Shown: positions 1-8,962 of the stretch, one piece after another
Position numbering within the stretch: position 1 is the first letter of the stretch
Layout of the letters: every line of letters begins with the position of its first letter
DNA from: Cryptomeria japonica
Lineage: Eukaryota > Streptophyta > Pinopsida > Cupressales > Cupressaceae
Reading direction: 5' to 3'
DNA length: 62,000 nucleotides
Assembly: GCF_030272615.1 (NCBI RefSeq)
Contig: NC_081410.1
Span: 186,545,619 to 186,607,618, forward strand
Program-made: the position numbers and the translations under genes
Notes under the pieces: model-generated
What the model saw: only the letters and a program-made list of their open reading frames with translations
What the model was told of the DNA's origin: nothing
Databases searched by the model: none

Positions 1-95
1 TGTTTATGGAGATTCTTAATTGGTATCAATCAAGTTAATGATGAATATCAAATAGAGGATGATAAACTAATGCCTTACAAATAAAGGGTTGATGA
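1..95 (+). pseudogene. Gypsy1 second RNase H domain, left part (Tat-like Ty3/gypsy)
   Basis: The first bases read V-Y-G-D-S then a stop, and after a one-base frame change N-Q-V-N-D-E-Y-Q and D-D-K-L-M-P-Y-K. This is the GDSxLV...QVxxEYQ signature of the second (archaeal-type) RNase H of plant Tat-lineage gypsy elements. The closely related Gypsy2 copy shows the same signature at about 22,370-22,440. The TAA after GDS probably replaces a glutamine codon. The domain stops where Copia A begins and resumes at 5,577. The start of the element lies outside the window. It is dead: frameshift, stops and an insertion. Confidence 0.8.
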
Positions 96-96
96 T

Positions 97-1031
97 TGTT
101 GGCAATTGACACTCAATTGGTTGGTTTCAATATGTTGTCATTGATGGAAACATGGCAACATGTTTCGGCTTCATATTTTGATTTCTTTGTGTACCGATAG
201 ACACTTCACTAGCACCGACACCGGCAGGTTGGAAGGAATTCTTTGGTTACCAGCATTGCAGGCCGACTTGGTTCACATTCAGGTTATTGGTATTGGAGGT
301 TGATATCATTTGGGAGATCTGACATTGACAATTGTTTTTGATATTCATGTATATATGTTATTGAGCTGACATGTATATGCATATTGTAATTATCTTTGTA
401 AGATGACATAAGGCATGATGGATTGTAAAGGGGTATATAGGTCAGTTGATTAGATCATTTTGTATATAGGCAAGGATATGGATATGTAAGGTTATGGAAT
501 ATAATGGAGATGCAAAATATATAAGAGAGATCATGTATGTGAGGATAATTATGTAAGAGGGTATTCCGGTAAGGGTTTAGGGTTTTAGACTGGAACAGAC
601 AGAGCTTAACCGAAACTATATTCAGGCATAGGAGATGCTATCATTGCAGTTCAATCATTTCTCAGGATTGTAGTCTGGATTTGTATGTAGTCAGTGAGGA
701 TCCTTTTGTGATTGAGTAGTGTGCTCTAGGCTGTAAGTCTTCCTGCAAGTGCAGGCCCCTATATTTTGTAATATCTCTTCATATGGCCATTGGATTGATA
801 TTGTGGGTCACAAATCCCACTGTGGTTTTTCCTCTTTGAGGTTTTCCACGTATATTTTTGTGTGTTATGGTATTCATTTGTGTGATTGGCTTATTGGTTG
901 CTTTAATTATTTCAATTCTATATGTACCGGTATACGGGTTGGTGAATGCATGTTTTAATAAGGTTGAAATTGATCATTCTAGTAGAAAACTGATTCAACC
1001 CCCCCTCTCTTAGTGTTCTTGGATTCCAACA
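97..1031 (+). repeat. 5' LTR of Copia A
   Basis: 935 bp with TGTTGG...CCAACA ends, homologous over its whole length to 4,657-5,576 with scattered substitutions and small indels. It starts TGTTGGCAATTGACACTC. The U3 promoter TATA element is at 528-535. The short ORFs that can be read in this segment are chance frames. Confidence 0.92.
528..535 (+). promoter_or_regulatory. TATA box of Copia A 5' LTR
   Basis: TATATAAG within the LTR, conserved at 5,069-5,076 in the other LTR. Its position in the middle of the LTR fits the U3/R border of copia elements. Confidence 0.6.
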
Positions 1032-1033
1032 AT

Positions 1034-1046
1034 TGGTATCAGAGCC
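1034..1046 (+). other. Primer binding site (tRNA-iMet type), Copia A
   Basis: TGGTATCAGAGCC, two bases after the LTR end. It is the standard complement of the plant initiator methionine tRNA 3' end used by Ty1/copia elements. Confidence 0.9.
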
Positions 1047-1099
1047 TTGTGCCTCAGAGGAAGTTTAATAGCTTGAGGAAGATCCTGAATCTCAAATCC

Positions 1100-1830
1100 A
1101 TGGATATAAGTTTGGAGAAGCAACTTGAGGTAGCACTTGAAGATTATAATGCTGAAAGGATGAAGAACTTGAAGTTACAAGATGAATTTTATTCTACTTA
1201 GGAATTCAATCTTGTCCTATAAGAGAGACTGACATCTTTTCAAGCTAGGAGGAAGGAACATTTGTAGAATAAGGATAATGATGAGTAAGATGCCCTTAAT
1301 GAGAGATATATGAAGCTAAGTCAAGAGAACATGGTTATGAGGAATGAAATGCAAGCTATAACTATGAGATTGAAGACCAAAAGAAAAAGGAAGAAAATTT
1401 TGTTGTATCTCTGAAAAACAAATTTGAAGAATGTGGTAGGTTGGTTCATGAAAATGATATGTTGAGAACTGATTTAGTACAAGCCTAGAGTAATGAACAA
1501 GAGCCTGAGAGACAAATGATAATTCTGAGAGATGATCTGGCTATTGCAAGTGAGTATAAAGAAAAAATCAAGATTAGTTCAGCACAACTAGATGAGTTAT
1601 TGAAGAGACAAAGACAGAATGGAGATTCCAGTGGACTTGGATTTGAACAAGGTTAGAGTTCTGGTACTGGAAATGAAGATCAAAACCATAAGGCACCGTT
1701 AAGGCAACTTAATGCATGTAAATTTAATGGTAGATGCTTTGTTTGTAATAAATTTGGTCACATGGCTAAGCAATGTAGAAATAGAGCAAATCAGAACCCT
1801 AATTTTGCTCTCTGTCAATGTTCTAAATGT
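1100..1830 (+). pseudogene. Copia A gag remnant with zinc knuckle
   Basis: From the ATG at 1,100 (M-D-I-S-L-E-K-Q) the frame is rich in Glu, Lys and Leu and looks coiled-coil. It is broken by several TAG or TAA codons that replace likely Gln codons (for example at 1,199). Near the end (about 1,712-1,775) a CCHC zinc knuckle is clear: R-C-F-V-C-N-K-F-G-H-M-A-K-Q-C, spacing C-x2-C-x4-H-x4-C. Shortly after it the frame runs into pol sequence that should lie kilobases downstream, so a deletion junction sits at about 1,830-1,842. Gag would coat the RNA in cytoplasmic particles; this copy cannot encode a full protein. Confidence 0.8.
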
Positions 1831-1841
1831 AGATTGGGCAG

Positions 1842-2215
1842 GTGATGAAATTTTTCTTAGGTTTGCAGATTACTCAAACTGATAAAGGTATTTTCATTTG
1901 TCAAACTAAGTATGTTAGGAAGATGTTGACAAAAATTGGTATTGGAAATTCTAAACCAGTTAGTACTCCTATGGTTACAAGTGAGACATTGACAAGGAAA
2001 GATGAATCTGCACTGATAAATCCTACAAGATACAAGTCTATGATTGGAGGTCTGCTATATTTGATTCAGACTAGACCAGATATAATGAATGTTGTTTGCA
2101 TTGCATCAAGATATCAAAGCAATCCTAGAGAAAATCATGAGTGCGGTGAAAAGGATTTTTAGATACTTACAAGGAACATTTGAATATGGTTTGTGGTTAA
2201 GAAAGATGAAAATTT
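1842..2215 (+). pseudogene. Copia A reverse transcriptase C-terminal fragment
   Basis: Begins M-K-F-F-L-G-L-Q-I and continues through conserved copia RT positions: Q-T-K-Y-V-R-K-M-L, V-S-T-P-M, Y-K-S-M-I-G-G-L-L-Y-L, T-R-P-D-I-M, then R-Y-L-Q-G-T after a one-base frame change near 2,155. The catalytic YVDD region and everything upstream are missing, and RNase H is absent. The same segment in Copia C (about 47,600-48,020, minus) is very similar, so the two belong to related SIRE-like families. Confidence 0.85.
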
Positions 2216-2217
2216 GA

Positions 2218-4400
2218 TGGAAGTTGTAAAACCCCAAAAGATTTGGATTGAGGAAATGGGCTATGAAGTTTATGCACAGATTCTAGATGCTTATGCACAG
2301 TTGCTAATTGATACACCTATTGATGAAATTGTAAAAAACTTTGGTACTGCTAAGCAGAAAAAGAAATAGGTTGAAACTGAGTTCAACTGGAAGAAGAGGG
2401 AGAAGCAGCAAGGCAAGGCAAGCAAGTTTGTGGAATAGGTTTCACAGGACATCAAGGCATTAATTGATGTTGTTTCAGAGAAAGGAAGGAAAAGGAAAGA
2501 GCCAAAATATTCATTGAGCCAATTGCAGCAGAATATGGATTTGATGATGACACACCCTTAGCATTCAAGAGGGTATTAAGGAAGAAAACTGAAGAGACTA
2601 AGGTAGAAGCAAAGAAGCAACAGGTTAGGAAAGTTACTATCAGGGTACTGGCATAGAAAATAGCACCAAAAGAAACACCTTTATCCCCATCTGGTACTAG
2701 AAGAAGAAAGAAGAAGGATGACATTGATCTTGCACTTGTATCTAGTAGTGTAACTATTATTCCACCCAAGACTTGTGGATAATTAGTAGATGAAATACCT
2801 AAAGATGGTATGTTGAAGAATGTGCAATTTTATTATGAGCATTTGGATGACGATGAACAGAGAGAAGTAGAGGAATAGGTTTTGTTGTATTTGGATATTT
2901 ATAAGAAAGCCTTGTTAGAAATTGAAAACCAAATACTGACATAATTATATGACATATTAGATGCTAGAAGATTATCAGTAATGGAAGAGGACATGCATAT
3001 AAAGATTCATGAGTTGTTATCTATTTGTGTTTCTATTACTCGAGAGGAGATGGACAGGACACTTGAGGTTGCAGATAGAAAGATCTTTCACAACAAACAC
3101 AGAATAATCAGTCTTATGTTAGGTAGGGTTATTGAGATAGTCAAGGAGACCCACAAAGCATGGGTTAAATTCTTTTCAACAAACCATGATTTTTATACTT
3201 AACCGTAACCTAAGACAGATACTACAGACATCCCGGTTGAAGAGAAAGGTAAAGGTATTGTGGGTACTTCACCCTCAAATTTGAAAAATATTAAGATATT
3301 GGATATAGAGCCCTTGATAGAGACTAATGTATAGGCAAATGTTGAGATATCGATAGAATCGGAGAGTGTAAAGGTTGCAAATGTATAGGTTACTAATGTT
3401 GAGCACAACAGTCCTCTGGATCAAAATGTACAGGATGAGGACACAGTTCCTAAGGAGGACCTGGCAGTAACTGAGACTCCACCAAGTGGCGAAGCCACTA
3501 GTGCAAGTGAGGAAGCTATAAAAGTTAAACCATTAGAGGAGAAGAAAAGGGAATCCGACAAGGAATCGGTAGTGAGTCCATCATTGTTGTCAATTGACAC
3601 CTCGCAGGTTGAAAAGAAAAGCATAATAGAGATGAGTTCTATTGAAATCGTGATGATAGCTGCACAAAAAAGTGATGAAGGAAGGATCTATGGACAAAGG
3701 GTTTATTGATCAATCTATCACTGTTTTGCATAGACTTGTCCCAGAGTGCAAATTTGACAAAGAGGCTAGCCCATTCGTCAATCTTAAAGTAATCTCAGAG
3801 CACATTTCAAAGGACTTTCAGTCTTTACAGCAGATATCAAACCGACAGGCATTGGAGAGGTTTACATAGGCAAAGAGAGCTACATTTGATCAGATGATTG
3901 AGTCAAAGAGGAAGGAGATTAATGATAAATTAAAGTTGATTGATAATGCATTAAGGGAGTGCACTAATATTTATAGAGTGTGTTGTAACACAAGTTTACT
4001 TACTGGAGAGACAGATAAAAGGATTAAAGATATTTAGGAGGATATTGTAGGTATAGTCAATTCTTTCGATGGTTCACACTCATTGACTACATCTATAGAT
4101 GGTCAGATTTTGGTTTTGGAAACCCAAGTTTTAGCTCTTGAGAGGGAAAAAGATAAAATAATAAGGAGAGATAGAGATCTTAGAGGATTGGTGAGTCCCT
4201 GGTTGGATTCATTTAGTGTACGTAAGAAGGAGTGTATAGATATGGTTGGTAAGCCCACACCCACAGAGCTTAATGAGAAAGAGTCATATGCCCATATGAT
4301 AAATGGACTTGTATATATTTCTGGCACTTTGAAATCAGGTTGGGATACTTATCTAGAGATTTTGAAGAAGGCCTATCCGGAAATTTTCAAATATATTTAG
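2218..4400 (+). pseudogene. Extra ORF between pol and polypurine tract of Copia A
   Basis: About 2.2 kb of former coding sequence follows the pol remnant on the same strand. Frames such as V-V-K-P-Q-K-I-W-I-E-E-M-G-Y-E-V-Y-A-Q, then lysine-rich, acidic and coiled-coil segments, run on between TAG codons and frameshifts. The longest uninterrupted pieces are 2,981-3,202, 3,672-3,869 and 4,083-4,400. Ser/Thr/Glu-rich low-complexity sequence lies at about 3,200-3,640. Known SIRE/Maximus copia elements carry an additional ORF in this position, sometimes called env-like, but I see no signal peptide or membrane anchor here and do not recognise the family. The ORF ends about 245 bp before the polypurine tract. 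Confidence 0.6.
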
Positions 4401-4642
4401 CTCCGGTAAGGTATTTTGGGACATTCATTATACAGTCTTTCATTCTTCGTCTTGGTTTTTGGTATTTTTTGGTATTTTTGGCATTGATGTCAAAGGGGGA
4501 GTATAGGTGAAAAATATTCAAGAGGTATGGAGTATTTTTTATTATGATCATTGATGGATATTCAGCTCAAGGGGAGCAGGCTCAGGATGAAACCGACAGA
4601 TGGAAATCATGATCATTTTTCACACGAGTGTTGCCATCAATG

Positions 4643-4656
4643 CCAAAGGGGGAGAT
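4643..4656 (+). other. Polypurine tract of Copia A
   Basis: CCAAAGGGGGAGAT lies directly before the 3' LTR and would prime plus-strand DNA synthesis. A second AAAGGGGGAG tract occurs at about 4,492-4,501; multiple tracts are typical of SIRE-like elements. Confidence 0.8.
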
Positions 4657-5576
4657 TGTTGGCAATTGACACTCAATTGGTTGGTTTCAATATGTTGTCA
4701 TTGATGGTAGCATGGCAACATGTTCCGGCTTCATATTTTGGTTTAGTTGTGTACTAGTAGACACTTCACCGGCACCGACAGGTTGGAAGGAATTCTGTTA
4801 CCGGCATTGCAGGCCGACTTAGTTCACATTCAGGTTATCAATATTGGAGGCCAACATCATTTGGGAGATCCAACATCGATAATTATTTTTGATATTCATG
4901 TATTTATGTTATTGAGTCGACATGTATATTCATATTGTAATTATCTTTGTAAGCCGACATAAGGCATGATGGATTGTAAAGGGGTATATAGGTTAGTTGA
5001 TTAGATCATTTTGTATATAGGCAAGGATATGGATATGTAAGGTTATGCAATGTAAAGGAGATGCGAAATATATAAGAGAGATCATGTATGTGAGGATATT
5101 TATGTAAGAGGTATTTTGGTAAGGGTTTAGGGTTTCAGACTGGAACAAACAGAGCTTAACCAAAACTGTATTCAGACATAGGAGATGTTATCATTGCAGT
5201 TCAATCATTTCTCCAGATTGTAGTCTAGATTTGTATGTAGTCAGTGAGGCTCCTTTTGTGATTGAGAAATTTTCTCTAGGCTGTAAGCCTTCTTGCAAGT
5301 GCAAGCCCCTATAGTTTGTAATATCTTTTCATATGGCCAGTGGATTGATATTGCGGGTCACAAATCCCACCATGATTTTTACTCTTTGAGGTTTTCCACG
5401 TATAATTATGTGTTATGGTATTCATTTGTGTGATTGACTTATTGGTTGCTTTACTTCTTTCAATTCTATATGTATCGGTATACCAGTTGGTGAATACATG
5501 TTTTAATAAGGTTAAAATTGATCATTTTGATAGAACATTGATTCACCCCCCCTCTCAATGTTCTTGGATTCCAACA
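4657..5576 (+). repeat. 3' LTR of Copia A
   Basis: 920 bp, TGTTGG...CCAACA, homologous to 97-1,031. TATATAAG is kept at 5,069-5,076. It ends at the junction where the Gypsy1 RNase H frame resumes (D-F-K-K-Y). Confidence 0.92.
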
Positions 5577-7030
5577 TATGACTTCAAAAAGTATTTTGTT
5601 GAAATCAATTTTGCACAAATCCCAAGGACTAACAACAAAGTAATAGATGTCATGGCTATGATTTCTTCTCTCCTATAGACACAGGAAAATCAAGATTATT
5701 ATGAATTCTTGTTGGAAGAACTATTTTGCCTAGCCTATGATTGTCCTGACATCCAAATCATTTTCTACCTAGTCAAACCCAATTCCTCTCGTTATGGTCA
5801 AATTTATACTTACTTGAAATACAATACTCTTCTCCCCAACCTATCAAGAAACCAAAAGCAAAACTTCATTTAAAAATCCATTCGTTAGACAACATTGCTG
5901 ACACACTTTATCAATGAGGTTTGGATGGTACACTCCTCAAGTGCCTCAAATATGAAGAATCTAAGAAAGCCTTGAAAGAAGTTCATGAAGGTATTTGTGG
6001 CACTCATTCAAGTGGTCTTACTCTTGCCAAGAAACTCATGCAATTGGGCTATTATTGGCCTACTATGGAAAAAGACTCTTTTCAGTATGCTAAGAAATGG
6101 AAACAATGCCAAGTTCATAGTAATCTCATACATGCACCGGCTTAGGAGTTGCACCCTCTCGCAAGTTCGTGGCCTTTTTTTCAGTGGGATCTCAACCTAG
6201 TGGGCAAGATCCATCCTCCTTCCAATAGACATAAGTTCATCCTGACACACATAAAATATTTCACAAAGTGAATTGAAGTGCCACCTCTCATTAAGGTCAC
6301 AGGGAAACAAATTGCTTCTTTTATCCGGAATTACATTATTTGTCGCTATGGCATTCCCATCTCCATCATAACTAATAATGGGCGCCCCTTCAAAAATCAG
6401 GATGTGTAAGAACTTTGTGAGATAATTAAGATCCAACACAGATTCTCCACATCATATTATCCTAAGGGAAACGGTCAAATTGAAGCATCCAATAAAACTA
6501 TCTTAAAAATTCTAAAAAAGACAATCAATAAAGTTGGCAGAGACTAGCAGGTTCAATTAAATCCTACTTTGTGGGCCTACCATACAAGTATCCGCACACC
6601 TACTGGAGGAACACCACATTCCCTTGTGTACAGATTTGAAGCAATCTTGCCCATTGAAGTTGAGATACCATCTTTGTGAGTATCACTCAAAGGTCTCATT
6701 CCAAATGAAGAACAACGAGTATCCAGACTGCAAGAGTTGGAATTATTACAAGAGCATCGCTATAATGCTTCTAATCATCTGAGAGCATATTAGGAGAGGA
6801 TGTCAAGGAGCTACAATCACAAGGTCAAGCATAGGGTGTTTTAGGTTGGAGATCTAGTACTAAAAGAAAATCGATGCAACCAACAAGATTGTGAAAAGAA
6901 AGGGAAGTTTGAACCAAACTGGTTGGGTCTATTTGTCATTATGGTTGCATATGGTTATGGGGCCTACCAATTGTTAACATTAGCAAGTTATCCTTTTGAT
7001 GAGCCTATCAATGACATGCATCTCATAAAT
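5577..7030 (+). pseudogene. Gypsy1 RNase H tail and integrase (Tat-like Ty3/gypsy)
   Basis: The first 100 bases finish the RNase H domain interrupted at 95 (I-P-R-T-N-N-K-V-I-D-V-M-A). Integrase follows: H2C2 zinc region with C-G-T-H-S-S-G-L-T-L-A (about 5,995-6,030), the core with F-T-K-W-I-E-V-P (about 6,258-6,284), then Y-P-K-G-N-G-Q-I-E (about 6,460-6,486) holding the catalytic Glu. One zinc-finger cysteine appears as Trp (K-K-W-K-Q-C-Q) and the second catalytic Asp reads Asn (T-N-N-G). Several in-frame TAG codons and shifts are present. The order and wording match Gypsy2 at 22,690-23,950. The enzyme would insert cDNA into the genome; this copy is inactive. Confidence 0.85.
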
Positions 7031-7714
7031 TTTTATGTTCAAAAAAGAAAAAAATCCCAAAAAAGTGAAAAACAAAAAAACCCCAAAAAGTGAAAAAACA
7101 AAAAATCCCCCAAAAAGTGAAAAAGAAAGAAAGAGAAAAAGTGCAATAAAAATAGATGGTGAAAACCTGGAAATAGGCGCTATCTATCAACTAGCTCTTC
7201 CATCTATCAGTTCATGCATCTTTCAGCATCCACTCGTTTCCATTTTACATATCCATAATAAAGCCTTTTGTACATAATCATGCATTATATGTAATTTCTC
7301 ATTTGGCTTGGATCATCTTATATATCCGTAATAAAGGTTTGTTTTTGGACTGGGGGCACATTCCTGAACCTAGTTGGGACAAGCCCTATTGAGCTTAAAC
7401 ACAACAGGCAAAACAACAACGAGACAACACTCGTAAAACAAAGATCACGAAATTCAACATTGAACATCGAAATTTATCAAAACACAACAACTATCAAACT
7501 CAACATTACAAACAAATATAAATCGATGATATCTTTTTAATCCTAGTTTAAACACTTTAAACAAAATTGTTCAACTGTTGTATCTTAATTTTTGTATCAT
7601 GCCTCCCAAGTGACTCAAAAATGTCTTGAACTAGAAGAGCAAGGAAGGAGGATGATATTTTATTCGTCTGTTGTCTATAAGTTAATCATTGGTATTGTGC
7701 AAATTTGTCGTAAG
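7031..7714 (+). other. Gypsy1 3' non-coding region, first part
   Basis: An A-rich stretch after the integrase (repeated AAAAAGTGAAAAA-type blocks at 7,040-7,140) matches the A-rich stretch after integrase in Gypsy2 (23,940-24,010). The rest is AT-rich with no supported gene. It ends abruptly at 7,715, where the Gypsy2 LTR begins. Confidence 0.6.
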
Positions 7715-8940
7715 TGTAGACATCCAAAATTAATTAAATTAAATATTTAATTAATAAATTTAATTACGTTATCCTTTTTTTCTTTCTCAGAATTAATTAA
7801 ATTTATTTTAAATAATCCTATCACTATAGTCCAGAAAACTGATTTATTTAATAAATTAATTATTCCTAATTCTTCTAAAATTCCCTTTAGTTAATTAATT
7901 CAAATTAATTAACTAAATCATACGATTCCTACAAATCACTTTTCCTAATTCACACTTAGCCTAATTAATTCTTCTAGAAACCCACTTAGCATTATCCCTC
8001 AATTTTTAATTCCTCCACTCATTCTCTCCCCTCTTGTGAAATCCTCCTACAAATTCCACTTGTCTTCTAATCTTCTATTATTTGATCTAACCACCTCCCT
8101 TAATCATTTGGTAGTGGCTTATCCTTAGGATTAGCCACCAAGTCAACCAATAGCCATAAATGGCTAAGTCTTATTGTACCCTCCTCACCTTCCAACCTTA
8201 AATGCACCTAATTGGGTCAATTCAAGGATTTAAAAATCTCACATTCTCCTATGTCTCTCACCTTCCCAAGGATTTTTTTTAATTCCTTTTCCCATTTCCT
8301 TTCCCCATACAATCCATTATTTGAGAATTTTTAATTCCCTTGTCCTCTCCCAAGGTATTTTAAATTCCTTTTTCTTTCCCCAAGGTACTTGAGGATCTAT
8401 TCCCTATGCACCTCGTGGAGTGTGGAGATAATAAATGCCTTTATGAGAAATCTCTTGGTCTCCAAACCTTGTCCTCTCAATCCATGTCCCCACCTTCTTT
8501 CAATCTCCATCCTTGATTTATCTTCAATATCAACCGTTCATTCCTCTCCCTTCCAATCTATACATTGGGGTCTCTTCCCATTCATTTCTCATCTCATACT
8601 CAAGTAATCTTATGCTGCCATTTAGAAATTCCTTTCAAGCATCATCATTATAGTCAAATAACATCCCAATCACTTAGCATCCATTTTCATACCCTCCATC
8701 TATTTGCATCCATCCATTTACCTCTATCTCTCTACTCAACTTGTTATGCATTGGAGAGAAACCACATATCGACAAGGAGCCAATCCAATCAAGTGGAGCA
8801 TTTAGCGCGTTCCACTTCACCGAAGGCTCAATCCAAAGGAGAAGGTAACTAGCAAGGTATAAAATGGTTTTCTTTGCATTTTGAATGTTTATTTTAGTAT
8901 TTAACCATTGAATCTAACCTTGCATGTTTTCCCCTCTTCA
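7715..8940 (+). repeat. 5' LTR of Gypsy2
   Basis: 1,226 bp, TG...CA, homologous along its length to 29,431-30,868. U3 is AT-rich with AATTAATT runs. A degenerate TATA-like CTATACATTG lies near 8,557, where the other LTR keeps CTATAAATTG. Small ORFs inside it (8,389-8,852) are not conserved as coding. Confidence 0.9.
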
Positions 8941-8943
8941 TTT

Positions 8944-8962
8944 TGGCACGCCCGATGGGACC
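8944..8962 (+). other. Primer binding site-like sequence of Gypsy2
   Basis: TGGCACGCCCGATGGGACC lies three bases after the LTR. Position and TGG start fit a primer binding site of a Tat element. I could not assign the tRNA with certainty. Confidence 0.65.

Larger units (their letters stand above)
97..5576 (+). mobile_element. Copia A: SIRE-like Ty1/copia LTR retrotransposon, internally deleted
   Basis: Two direct LTRs (97-1,031 and 4,657-5,576) begin TGTTGG and end CCAACA. A tRNA-iMet primer binding site follows the first and a polypurine tract precedes the second. The internal part is only about 3.6 kb. It joins a gag zinc-knuckle region directly to the C-terminal part of RT, so protease, integrase and most of RT are gone. 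A long extra ORF remnant lies between pol and the polypurine tract. Flanks are gatga (91-95) and tatga (5,577-5,581), a one-mismatch 5-bp target duplication if the T at 96 is counted with the LTR. Removing the element plus one duplication copy leaves the Gypsy1 RNase H frame continuous across the site. Confidence 0.92.

Noticed and set aside
17-35. AATTGGTATCAATCAAG resembles a tRNA-Met primer binding site
   Set aside because: It lies inside the Gypsy1 RNase H frame (G-I-N-Q-V-N) and is not preceded by an LTR end.
8389-8852. Two ORFs in the Gypsy2 5' LTR, also seen in the 3' LTR
   Set aside because: Similarity between copies is explained by LTR identity; the frames are broken differently and show no family.
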